Below the pieces are notes generated by a model. The model was not told the DNA's origin and ran no database searches. It saw only the letters and a list, made by a program, of their open reading frames with translations. 64,000 nucleotides of DNA, taken from positions 3,598,001 through 3,662,000 of the forward strand of contig NZ_CP031555.1 in the NCBI RefSeq assembly GCF_003403095.1. The letters are read 5' to 3'. Made by a program: the position numbers and the translations under genes. Positions 8,996 through 16,790 of the stretch are shown one piece after another; within the stretch, counting starts at the first letter, position 1, and each line of letters opens with the position of its first letter. This DNA comes from Thalassospira indica. GTDB lineage: Bacteria > Pseudomonadota > Alphaproteobacteria > Rhodospirillales > Thalassospiraceae.

Positions 8996-9130
8996 CTGCA
9001 GGATGCATCTCTCCCCTCCATCGGAGAGAACATATGACCTTCCCCGGTCGCTATGTCCCCCGGCATCTTGCGCCTTTCGGTGTCCCCCCGAAAGGCTGAA
9101 ACGCCCGGGCCTCCCACCCGGGCGTTTTCT
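8996..9130 (+). ncRNA. Candidate small RNA with four C-rich-loop hairpins
   Basis: The gap between the DMT gene and the peroxidase gene contains four consecutive hairpins. Hairpin 1 has a 7-bp stem (9008-9014/9023-9029) with a loop starting CCTCC. Hairpin 2 (9030-9056) is an interrupted stem with loop TTCCCC. Hairpin 3 is a 9-bp stem (9072-9080/9088-9096) with loop TGTCCCC. Hairpin 4 is a 10-bp stem (9100-9109/9117-9126) with loop CCTCCCA and a T-tract. CCUCC is the complement of the Shine-Dalgarno sequence, and alphaproteobacterial sRNAs such as the alpha-r14/NfeR1 group expose such motifs in loops. The strand is set by the terminator. The 5' end is a guess. Confidence 0.6.
9100..9130 (+). 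terminator. Rho-independent terminator of the candidate sRNA
   Basis: A 10-bp GC-rich stem AACGCCCGGG / CCCGGGCGTT with a 7-base CCTCCCA loop, followed by TTCTTTG. It would end either the DMT transcript or an independent small RNA. Confidence 0.8.
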
Positions 9131-9223
9131 TTGTCCTGCACGGATTGCCAAGGCACATTTGCGAATTCTCATTATTGAAATTAAATTTAAACCATTAAAA
9201 TAAAACACTATTTAATTAATAGG

Positions 9224-9237
9224 TTGATGTATATCAC
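9224..9237 (+). promoter_or_regulatory. FNR/Anr-type box upstream of cytochrome c peroxidase
   Basis: TTGAT-GTAT-ATCAC matches the FNR/Anr/FixK consensus TTGAT-N4-ATCAA at nine of ten defined positions. Its centre is 64 bases before the peroxidase ATG. A class II site centred at -41.5 would place the transcription start near 9272, leaving a short leader with a GGGAGAG ribosome site. Cytochrome c peroxidases are known FNR-type targets under low oxygen. Confidence 0.65.
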
Positions 9238-9294
9238 GGTTTCACAACCCCATTTTTGCTCTAGTACCCGAACCACCAAAAATGGGAGAGAGAA

Positions 9295-10365
9295 ATGACA
9301 TCCCGACGCCTGTTTTCCAAAGCCCTTCTGTCCACTGTTGCGACATGTGCCCTTGGCGGTGCGGCAATCGCGGCAGAACCGGCCGAACTTCGTGAGAGCG
9401 CGCTGGACTATTTTGAAGTCATTCCGTCGATGGTTCCCGCCATCGAAGGCAATGCCGTCACCCGTGAAAAGGTCGAACTGGGCAAGATGCTGTTCTTTGA
9501 ACCGCGCCTGTCAGCCAGTGCGATCATTTCGTGCAATACCTGCCACAACCTTGGCATGGGTGGGGATGACAATCTGGAAACCTCCATCGGACATGGCTGG
9601 CAGAAAGGCCCGCGTAACGCGCCAACCGTTCTGAACGCCGTCTTCAACGAAGCCCAGTTCTGGGATGGCCGCGCCGAGGACCTTAAGGCACAGGCCAAAG
9701 GCCCGGTTCAGGCCGGTGTTGAAATGGCCAGCACGCCAGAACGTGTTGTCACCGTGCTGAAATCCATCCCGGAATATGTCGACCATTTCAAAACGGCATT
9801 CCCCGGCGAAGATGATCCGGTAACCTTTGATAATATGGCAAAGGCTATCGAGGCATTCGAGGCAACCCTGATCACCCCGGCCTCCCGGTTTGACCAGTTC
9901 CTTGAAGGCAATGACACCATCATGACCGAAACCGAGATGACCGGTCTTGAACTGTTCATCGATACCGGCTGTGCATCTTGCCACAACGGGGTGAATGTCG
10001 GCGGTACGGGTTATTATCCGTTCGGTGTTGTTGAAAAGCCGGGCTCAGAAGTCCTGCCACCTGATGACAAGGGCCGCTTTGCCGTCACCCAGACAGCAAG
10101 TGACGACTATGTGTTCCGCGCCGGTCCTCTGCGTAACATCGCGCTGACCGCGCCATATTTCCATTCCGGCAAGGTCTGGGATCTGGAACAGGCGGTTGCG
10201 ATCATGAGCAGTTCACAACTGGGTGCCGAGCTGTCTAAGAATGAAGTCAAGGCAATCACCGCCTTCCTTCAGACCCTGACAGGTCAGGAACCGCAGGTCA
10301 CCTACCCGATCCTTCCGGTCAGCAGCACGGACACGCCGAAACCGGCCGCGATGATTGCCAACTGA
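9295..10365 (+). CDS. Di-haem cytochrome c peroxidase
   Basis: A 356-residue periplasmic enzyme that reduces hydrogen peroxide with electrons from cytochrome c. Residues 1-27 form a signal peptide ending AIAA. Two c-type haem sites are visible: C80-NT-C83-H84 and C226-AS-C229-H230, the spacing of the CcpA/MauG family. The ATG follows GGGAGAGAGAA. The upstream FNR-like box suggests induction when oxygen falls. It is monocistronic: a strong terminator follows and the next gene converges. MauG-type modification enzymes share the fold, but no methylamine dehydrogenase genes are nearby, so peroxidase is the better call. Confidence 0.93.
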   Translation: MTSRRLFSKALLSTVATCALGGAAIAAEPAELRESALDYFEVIPSMVPAIEGNAVTREKVELGKMLFFEPRLSASAIISCNTCHNLGMGGDDNLETSIGHGWQKGPRNAPTVLNAVFNEAQFWDGRAEDLKAQAKGPVQAGVEMASTPERVVTVLKSIPEYVDHFKTAFPGEDDPVTFDNMAKAIEAFEATLITPASRFDQFLEGNDTIMTETEMTGLELFIDTGCASCHNGVNVGGTGYYPFGVVEKPGSEVLPPDDKGRFAVTQTASDDYVFRAGPLRNIALTAPYFHSGKVWDLEQAVAIMSSSQLGAELSKNEVKAITAFLQTLTGQEPQVTYPILPVSSTDTPKPAAMIAN

Positions 10366-10399
10366 TATTGCATCCGCGCGCAATATCAAGTTGATCCGG

Positions 10400-10436
10400 T
10401 GCCCGTCACCCTATCCTGGGTGGCGGGCATTTTTTT
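10400..10436 (+). terminator. Terminator after cytochrome c peroxidase
   Basis: A 12-position stem TGCCCGtCACCC / GGGTGgCGGGCA with one internal mismatch and a 6-base loop, followed by seven T residues. It lies just before the stop of the convergent autotransporter gene. Confidence 0.85.
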
Positions 10437-10442
10437 ACACCG

Positions 10443-12410
10443 TCAAAAGGCAAAGGATACCCGTGCCTTTGCCTCCCAGATATCAAGTCCGTTCTGCCCG
10501 ATACTCAGATAGCCTGCCCCAACATCGAAAAAGATACTGTCGTCATAAACAAACCGCATCCCGGCCCGAAGAGTGCCTGTGATTGGGGATGTATCCTGAT
10601 AGGTCAAATTGCCCGACAGGATTTCACCATCATTCGGACGCACAAAACCATATTGCATGCCAAGCTCGCCATAAGGCATGCCGATCAGGTCTTCGGACAG
10701 GAATAACAGTTTGCTGGCCTCGCCCGAAATTTCCGCTTCGCCATAGCCAAAATGATCCGATCCGACATTGACGGTCACGGGATTCCCGGCAATTGCCCCG
10801 CTCAGATCATAATCCTCAACAAAGGTTTCAGCATACGAAATGCCAAAGCGCGGCCGGAACGTCCAATTATCATAGCGATATTGCCCATTCAGCGCGGCTG
10901 CACCGGACAGCTGGTGGGAGAAATATTCCCCTTCCAGAACAAGAACATCCAGATTGTTATGCAAAGCCATATAGCCAAGCGATCCTTCGATCGCCCATTC
11001 CGGGGACAGACGATGGGCGATATAGGGTCCGACCGACATGCCATAGGCACTGGTTTCAAGATTGTTGTTAAAGCCTTCTGACGAACTGCTTTCAAAGGAT
11101 GCCGAAACACCTGCAACCGTGTCTTCGGCAATTTCGCGGTCCACACCAAAAAGGAAAGAGCCACTAAACGCCGTCGTATCAAGACTATGACGGCGGTCGT
11201 TGGCATAAATGCCCCGGGCTTCCGACCAAAAGTTCCATAACGGCTCTTCAAAAAACTCGCGTCCGGGTGTAAGCGGCACATCGGATTGCCCTGTGATCGA
11301 AGCAACAGTCACCCCGGTATATCCGCCCTGACGCACCAATGCACACGGTGCCGTAAAGACCAGCCCTTGGTCTGTGCGGTAAAACTGTCCGTCTCTGTCC
11401 AAAACAGCACACGTATCCTCTGGCAGGAATTCTGCTCCGCCTTTGCGAAGCTGCGCGTTGGCAACGGTTTCAGAGACGCCACCAGGCGCCGTTGGCGTCA
11501 CAGGTGTAACATCCGTTCCACCACCTCCTGGTGGCAGCACGCCAATCGGTGGAGTTATGCCTGTTCCACCATCGGGTGGAAGTACACCGATTGGGGGCGT
11601 TACCCCGCCAGGTAAGGTTGGCATAACACCCTCTGGCGGCAGGGTACCAATTGGCGGTGTTACAGCTCCTGGCACTGTGGGTGTAACGCCTTCCGGCGGA
11701 AGGGTGCCAATCGGTGGTGTCACCCCACCTGGTACCGTTGGCATCACGCCTTCTGGCGGCAATGTTCCAATGGGTGGGGTAATCCCGGTGCCGCCATCGG
11801 GTGGCAGCACGCCAATCGGTGGCGTCACAGCACCCGGCACTGTTGGCATCACGCCTTCTGGCGGCAGTGTTCCGATGGGTGGGGTAATGCCCGTGCCACC
11901 GCCCGGAAGGTCTGGTGGTAGAATTGCAACCGGCGGCGCAACCCCAGGGGGGAGGGATGGCATGATACCGGTCGGCGGCAGGGTCGCGATAGGCGGCGTC
12001 ACTTGCCCGGGCAATTCCGGCATTACGAAATCAGGAAAAAGATCACCAATCGGGGGCAGGTTGACGCCACCTTTCTGGTTCTGACTGTCAAGCAGACAGC
12101 CGCCGCCACTATTGTCATATAAATGGTGTGTGCCACCATTACCGGTCGAAACAACATCAGAAAGGGTTAAATGCAATCCACGGCGGGATTCTGTCCAAGT
12201 ATCCTTGGTCGCACCTTGCGCATCAAGGCGAAACGCTCCCGCGCTGGTCCCTGACAGCCAAACGGAACGTGCGCTATCTGCGGTCTTTCCAACGAAAAGC
12301 AGACCACCATCGGCAGAACATTTGGCAGCACGCGCATCAGACAATGCACTTGTCGTCAACAAAATTCCTACAACGAACGCCGCTCTTTGCCCCCGACCAG
12401 ACCACCCCAT
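10443..12410 (-). CDS. Autotransporter outer-membrane protein with proline-rich repeat linker
   Basis: A 655-residue protein in three parts. Residues 1-28 look like a signal peptide ending ARA. Residues about 30-110 form a small domain with cysteines. Residues about 115-305 are a linker with ten copies of a TPPIG[TV]LPP-type unit. Residues about 390-655 match an autotransporter beta-barrel: alternating amphipathic strands, aromatic girdle residues, and a C-terminal ARVSFAF ending in phenylalanine as BAM substrates do. The exposed passenger is tiny, so the repeats may act as a rigid stalk. Repeat number may vary between strains by slippage. Adhesion or surface display is the likely role; no protease triad is visible. 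Confidence 0.82.
   Translation of the reverse strand: MGWSGRGQRAAFVVGILLTTSALSDARAAKCSADGGLLFVGKTADSARSVWLSGTSAGAFRLDAQGATKDTWTESRRGLHLTLSDVVSTGNGGTHHLYDNSGGGCLLDSQNQKGGVNLPPIGDLFPDFVMPELPGQVTPPIATLPPTGIMPSLPPGVAPPVAILPPDLPGGGTGITPPIGTLPPEGVMPTVPGAVTPPIGVLPPDGGTGITPPIGTLPPEGVMPTVPGGVTPPIGTLPPEGVTPTVPGAVTPPIGTLPPEGVMPTLPGGVTPPIGVLPPDGGTGITPPIGVLPPGGGGTDVTPVTPTAPGGVSETVANAQLRKGGAEFLPEDTCAVLDRDGQFYRTDQGLVFTAPCALVRQGGYTGVTVASITGQSDVPLTPGREFFEEPLWNFWSEARGIYANDRRHSLDTTAFSGSFLFGVDREIAEDTVAGVSASFESSSSEGFNNNLETSAYGMSVGPYIAHRLSPEWAIEGSLGYMALHNNLDVLVLEGEYFSHQLSGAAALNGQYRYDNWTFRPRFGISYAETFVEDYDLSGAIAGNPVTVNVGSDHFGYGEAEISGEASKLLFLSEDLIGMPYGELGMQYGFVRPNDGEILSGNLTYQDTSPITGTLRAGMRFVYDDSIFFDVGAGYLSIGQNGLDIWEAKARVSFAF
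11500..12070. repeat. Degenerate tandem repeat encoding the proline-rich stalk
   Basis: Units of roughly 45-57 bases coding for variants of VTPPIGTLPPEGVMPTVPG recur about ten times. Third positions vary between copies, so the protein pattern rather than the DNA appears to be selected. The repeat keeps the opposite strand open as well (11443-12084), which is not taken to be a gene. Confidence 0.8.
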
Positions 12411-12513
12411 GCGATACCCCGTATGCTGTTTATCATTTTCTTGCGCCCACAGACCAAAATATGACAGGCGGAAAGCGATGCTAACAACGCTCTCCGCCCT
12501 GTTAATGTGTCGC

Positions 12514-14505
12514 CTACATCGCCTCTTTCGGTGTCACGATCGGCCACCAGAATTCAAAGCTGTCGAGCAGCCCTGTGAATTCAGTGAATGCCACCGGGTC
12601 ACCGCTTAGCGTCGCTTGATTGCCATCGATTTTTTCCTGAAGCGTCGCCTCGCCGAGAATCACGTCATTGAATTCCTGACGACTAACATCAATCGAGACG
12701 TCGGCATCCTCAAACGGGTCTTGGTAGTAGTTCAAAACACCGTTTTCGACCGCAACACCGTAGGCCTTATCAAGATCGGTGAGGGTAAAGTTCATCATGA
12801 TTTTCTTGCCCGCTGCCCGTTCACCATTTAGACGCACCGCAAGATAATCAAAGAACATTTCCATCGGCATGGAACGCACGATATCGGGTGAATCCGTTTT
12901 GGGTACCGGCAGTTCCTTGATGCCATTCCGGAGTTCGGTCGCACCGGACAGATAGAAGTTACGCCACGGCCCGCTTTCGGCCTGATACCCCAATTGTTCA
13001 AGCGCATCGGCAAGGATCGTTTTGGCGACAACATTGTTCGGGTCTGCCATAACGACGTTATCGAGAACCTGCGCGACCCACCGATACTCGCCAGCATCAA
13101 AATCCGCCTTGGCCTTGGCAACAACGGCATCTGCCCCGCCCATATATTCAACGAACTTCTTGCCGGCCTCGACCGGCGGCAACGGGTTCAGGCGCGATGG
13201 ATTGCCGTCAAACCAGCCAAGATAGAAGTTCCAGACCGCTTTGACATTGTGGTTATAGCTGCCGTAATAGCCACGGTTCGGCCAGTATTTGGCAAGCTCA
13301 TCCGGAAGCTTCATCATCTCGGAAGCTTCAAGCATGTTATAGCCCATATTTGCCAGGCGCAGGGTCTGGTCGTTCAGGTACTTGTAAACATCACGCTGCT
13401 TCTTGACGTGATCGACAATCTTCTGATTGCCCCAGGTCGGCCAGTGATGTGGCCCGTAAAGAACTTCGGCCTCATCGCCCCACCGTTCAATCGCCTGATG
13501 CAGATAGGATGACCAGGCGCGCGCATTGCGGACCTTTGCCCCACGCAGGGTATAAAGGTTGTGCAGCGTATGGTTGGCATTTTCCGCCAGCGACATCGCC
13601 TTGAGTTCGGGGGTGTAATAATGCATCTCGGCCGGGGCCTCGCTGCCCGGAGCCAAAACAAATTCAAAGGTCAGACCATCAATTTCAACGATCTGGCCGT
13701 CTTCTGTAATCACGTCGGTCGGCTCAATCAGGGTGGCGAGACCTGTTGATGTGCCAAGCCCCAAACCGGTACCAAGCCCGCCTTTAGGTCCCTTGGGCAG
13801 CAGGTTGCCATACATATAACTGGCCCGGCGTCCCATATGGTTTCCCGCAAAGACATTCTCGCTGACAGCCTCCTCAACGAAGCCCTCAGGTGCCACGATT
13901 TTTACATTGCCTGCGGCAAGTGCGTCTTCGTCAACAACGCTACGCACACCACCGAAATGGTCGATATGACTGTGCGTGTGAATAACGCCAAGAACCGGTT
14001 TGTCACCCCGATGGGCGCGGTAAAGTTCCAGCCCGGCCTTAGCGGTCGCGACAGAAATGCACGGATCCATGACGATGACGCCAGTATCACCTTCGATAAA
14101 GGTGATGTTCGAAAGGTCCGCACCCCGCACCTGATAAATGCGCGGTGTGACCTCAAACAAGCCCCCCTTTGCCAAAAGCTGCAACTGCCGCCACAGGCTT
14201 GGGTTGACGGTATCGGAGGCCCCCATGCCTTCGGCAAACTGATATTGCGACAGCTCCCAAACTGTATCGCCGCCCGTGTTATTGATCACGCCGTCATTGG
14301 GAAGCGGCGCAATAAAGCCGCGCGCCACATCTTCGAAGTCCTGCACATCATCAAATGGCAGGTTTTCAAGCACAGCGGCATTGGCTTTTCTGGTGGTTTC
14401 GGTCGCGGGTTTGGGGTCTGCAGCAAAAGCGGCCCCTCCCATCGCACATGAAATCAATAGGCTCGTCAGAACACCCGTCGTTGCTCTGAAAGTGTTGCCC
14501 TGCAT
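12514..14505 (-). CDS. Secreted alkyl sulfatase of the SdsA family (metallo-beta-lactamase fold)
   Basis: A 663-residue periplasmic or secreted hydrolase that releases sulfate from primary alkyl sulfates such as SDS. It starts at the ATG at 14505, preceded by GGAGG, which gives a normal signal peptide ending AFAA; an upstream in-frame start would add 21 residues. The zinc-binding motif HTHSHIDH is at residues 176-183. A central dimerisation region and a C-terminal SCP2-like lipid-binding domain (about 540-663) fit the known SdsA1 layout and length. It lies alone between the autotransporter gene and a gene-poor gap, with no adjacent regulator recognised. Confidence 0.9.
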   Translation of the reverse strand: MQGNTFRATTGVLTSLLISCAMGGAAFAADPKPATETTRKANAAVLENLPFDDVQDFEDVARGFIAPLPNDGVINNTGGDTVWELSQYQFAEGMGASDTVNPSLWRQLQLLAKGGLFEVTPRIYQVRGADLSNITFIEGDTGVIVMDPCISVATAKAGLELYRAHRGDKPVLGVIHTHSHIDHFGGVRSVVDEDALAAGNVKIVAPEGFVEEAVSENVFAGNHMGRRASYMYGNLLPKGPKGGLGTGLGLGTSTGLATLIEPTDVITEDGQIVEIDGLTFEFVLAPGSEAPAEMHYYTPELKAMSLAENANHTLHNLYTLRGAKVRNARAWSSYLHQAIERWGDEAEVLYGPHHWPTWGNQKIVDHVKKQRDVYKYLNDQTLRLANMGYNMLEASEMMKLPDELAKYWPNRGYYGSYNHNVKAVWNFYLGWFDGNPSRLNPLPPVEAGKKFVEYMGGADAVVAKAKADFDAGEYRWVAQVLDNVVMADPNNVVAKTILADALEQLGYQAESGPWRNFYLSGATELRNGIKELPVPKTDSPDIVRSMPMEMFFDYLAVRLNGERAAGKKIMMNFTLTDLDKAYGVAVENGVLNYYQDPFEDADVSIDVSRQEFNDVILGEATLQEKIDGNQATLSGDPVAFTEFTGLLDSFEFWWPIVTPKEAM

Positions 14506-15025
14506 CGTTCCAACCTCCGTTCGCTTTTTGAGTTCCTCCGCCAGTTGGCGAAGCTGGTATGGGAACAAAAATATTCACCAATTCATTCATCCCGATTGCA
14601 GATCAACCACATCATACGGGCGATCCCGGCCATGTTTCATGCTGGCAATCAGGGTCGGCACGGCAAAGGCAGAATTTATTTTGAAAACAAGGATTTCAGC
14701 GTTGAGGGAATATGCAAATACAAATCGGGTGGAATCCGTCGGCACAAGAGGCACGAATAATTGCAATGGCACTTTGCTGGAACCTCGTGGAAGCGCGGGC
14801 ATGCCAAACCACCTCAATCCAGGATCAACGGGATATCCCGATCCAATGAGTCGAGCCAGACATCGTCCCACTTCCGTGCAACAGCATCATTTTGAGCGCG
14901 CGATTAATGCGTTTTGCGCCCTTTTATTGTCGAAGTCTTTGTTTTGTCAGACTTCGTTGCTGTTTGCGTTGTATGAGTGTGCTTGTACTTTCATACGATT
15001 AGAAAAGCTTACGTCAAATCCGCAA
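14506..15025. other. Gene-poor stretch upstream of the alkyl sulfatase gene
   Basis: About 520 bases hold no convincing gene. Open frames exist on both strands (14587-14871 minus; 14545-14760 plus) but lack recognisable domains, good ribosome sites or family-like composition. The segment nearest 14505 must contain the sulfatase promoter. Base composition becomes more AT-rich toward 15060. Confidence 0.6.
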
Positions 15026-15057
15026 AAAATAGAACTACATTATAATCGTTCTATTTT
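15026..15057. promoter_or_regulatory. Perfect 10-bp inverted repeat enclosing TATAAT
   Basis: AAAATAGAAC and GTTCTATTTT are perfect inverted arms separated by 12 bases. The spacer contains TATAAT on the plus strand and the overlapping complement on the minus strand. This looks like a dimeric operator laid over a -10 element, although a weak bidirectional terminator is possible. No downstream gene is clearly served. Confidence 0.4.
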
Positions 15058-15084
15058 CTCGCCTCGAAAATTCATCAGTTTTGC

Positions 15085-15175
15085 CATACAAAATCCGGCC
15101 CCTGCGATGCAGGGGCCGGTAAGGTCGCACGCAAGCATATGCTTGCCGGGGTCGGGGGAACTGTGTGCGACCTTG
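15085..15175 (-). ncRNA. Structured 3' element or sRNA after emrB
   Basis: Read on the minus strand after the emrB stop, a 10-bp stem (15165-15174/15121-15130) encloses a C-rich single-stranded run and a perfect 16-base palindrome GCAAGCATATGCTTGC (15131-15146). An 11-bp hairpin (15109-15119/15095-15105, loop ATC) and a T-rich stretch follow. This is more structure than a terminator needs. The exposed C-rich segment recalls anti-Shine-Dalgarno loops. It is either a 3'-UTR-derived small RNA or an elaborate terminator. Confidence 0.45.
15095..15119 (-). terminator. Terminator of the emrAB operon
   Basis: A perfect 11-bp stem CCGGCCCCTGC / GCAGGGGCCGG with a 3-base loop, followed on the minus strand by ATTTTGT. 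It lies about 90 bases past the emrB stop. Confidence 0.75.
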
Positions 15176-15209
15176 TTCTTTTATCCTTGGCGCGCCTGTT
15201 CAATAACCT

Positions 15210-16790
15210 TTAATGCGCGGCATCCACGCCTGGCTCAGCACGCGGCGGCTTGGCAAGTGGTAGTAACAGGAAGGCAATCAGGAAGGCAGCCGCCATCGCC
15301 AGATAGACATCGTTGAACGATATGATTGAGGCTTCCCGGTTGACGATATTGACGATGAATTTCATTGCTGCGGCATGCGGATCGGCAAGGCCCATCTCGC
15401 CAAACCGTGCGGTAAGTGTGGCAAGATAATCCTTGAACGCCGTACTGGCCGGGTTGATGTGATCTGACAGGATCGAGAAATGATAATCGATCCGCTTATC
15501 AAGCAGCGTATTGATCGCCGCCATGCCAATCGCCCCGCCCAGATTACGCATCAGATTATAAAGCCCGCTGGCATTTTTGATCTTTTCAGGTGGCAAGGTG
15601 CCCAGCGCCAGATTGGTCACCGGCAACATGCAAAACATCAGTGCTGCACCACGCACAACCTGCGGCCAGATCAGCTCGTTAAACGAAACCTCGCTGGTGT
15701 TAAAGCCATGCATGGCAAGACCGGTGGCAAACAACGCAAGCCCGATGCCCAGCACTACGCGCGGTGGATATTTCGCTGTCATCTTCCCGGCAATCGGGGC
15801 GGACAGGAACTGGGTAATACCGGTCACCGCCATAACAATCCCGATTTCAAGACTGTCATAACCGCGCACCCGCCCCAGCATTAACGGCATCAGATAAACA
15901 CTGCCATAAAGCCCGACACCCAGCGTAAAGCTAAACACGCAGCCCATGGTGAAGTTGCGATCAGCAAAGGATTTCAGATCCACAATCGGCTTGTCATATG
16001 TAAACATACGCCAAAAGAAATAGATACCGGCAACGGCGCATGTGATGGTGCCATAGATGATCGCAGTTTCATCAAACCAGTCATCCTTGGGCCCTTCATC
16101 AAGGACATATTCAAGGCTGCCCAAAAACACCGCCATCGACAAAAGCCCGCGCAGATCAAATCCCTTGAGCAGTCCGATATCCCCGCGATCAACACGCAGC
16201 GTCATGGCGACAACGGCGGCAATCATCAGTCCGGGAATAACGTTGATCAAAAACAGCCAGTGCCAGGACAGCGACTGCGTCAAAAACCCTCCAAGGGTCG
16301 GGCCGATGGTTGGCGCCATGGTCGCAATCAACCCGGTCATCACCGAGGCGGCGTTGCGTTTATCAGGCGGGAAAATGATATAGGTCGTGGCAAACACGGT
16401 CGGGATCATCGCCCCGCCCAAAAACCCCTGCATGGCGCGAAACCAGATCATGCTTTCAATCGACCAGGCAAAGGCCGATGCCACCGACATCACCGTAAAG
16501 CCAATTGCAGAAATCACGAACAGCCAGCGCGTTGACATCAGGCGCGACAGGAAACCCGACAGCGGGATCATCACCACTTCGGCAATCAGGTAACTGGTCT
16601 GAACCCAGCCGATCTCATCGGGGCTTGCCGACAATCCCGCCTGAATGTTTTCAAGCGAACTCGCAACAATCTGAATATCAAGGATCGCCAGAAACATGCC
16701 GACAACCATCGCCACCCAGCCGACAAACTGGGCGGTTTCCATCGGGCGCGTTTCGGATTGCGGCGCTGTTGTCGGGCTGGCGGTTGCCAT
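15210..16790 (-). CDS. emrB: MFS multidrug efflux transporter, DHA2 family (EmrB-like)
   Basis: A 526-residue inner-membrane proton antiporter with about fourteen helices. Diagnostic regions are the first-helix FLAILDIQIVASSL (D1-type motif of DHA2 pumps), the loop LSRLMSTRWLFVIS after helix 2, and GPTLGGFLTQSLSWHWLFLINVIPG, the antiporter motif C region. The start overlaps the emrA stop by one base (TGATG). With EmrA and an outer-membrane channel encoded elsewhere it should expel hydrophobic compounds across both membranes. No TolC gene is present here. The substrate is unknown. Confidence 0.9.
   Translation of the reverse strand: MATASPTTAPQSETRPMETAQFVGWVAMVVGMFLAILDIQIVASSLENIQAGLSASPDEIGWVQTSYLIAEVVMIPLSGFLSRLMSTRWLFVISAIGFTVMSVASAFAWSIESMIWFRAMQGFLGGAMIPTVFATTYIIFPPDKRNAASVMTGLIATMAPTIGPTLGGFLTQSLSWHWLFLINVIPGLMIAAVVAMTLRVDRGDIGLLKGFDLRGLLSMAVFLGSLEYVLDEGPKDDWFDETAIIYGTITCAVAGIYFFWRMFTYDKPIVDLKSFADRNFTMGCVFSFTLGVGLYGSVYLMPLMLGRVRGYDSLEIGIVMAVTGITQFLSAPIAGKMTAKYPPRVVLGIGLALFATGLAMHGFNTSEVSFNELIWPQVVRGAALMFCMLPVTNLALGTLPPEKIKNASGLYNLMRNLGGAIGMAAINTLLDKRIDYHFSILSDHINPASTAFKDYLATLTARFGEMGLADPHAAAMKFIVNIVNREASIISFNDVYLAMAAAFLIAFLLLPLAKPPRAEPGVDAAH

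Noticed and set aside
9295..10365. MauG-type cofactor-maturation enzyme as an alternative for the di-haem protein
   Set aside because: No methylamine dehydrogenase or other mau genes nearby; length and FNR-like promoter fit cytochrome c peroxidase.
11443..12084. Open plus-strand frame opposite the proline repeats of the autotransporter, encoding GG.PIGGV repeats
   Set aside because: It exists because the repeat excludes stops in the complementary frame. It has no ribosome site or signal peptide, and the opposite strand has a complete autotransporter architecture.
14587..14871. 94-codon minus-strand frame in the gene-poor gap
   Set aside because: No recognisable family or good ribosome site, and it would lie in the sulfatase promoter region.
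14276..15316. Plus-strand 346-codon frame across the alkyl sulfatase start and the gene-poor gap
   Set aside because: No domain, no ribosome site, overlaps two well-supported genes, and irregular composition.
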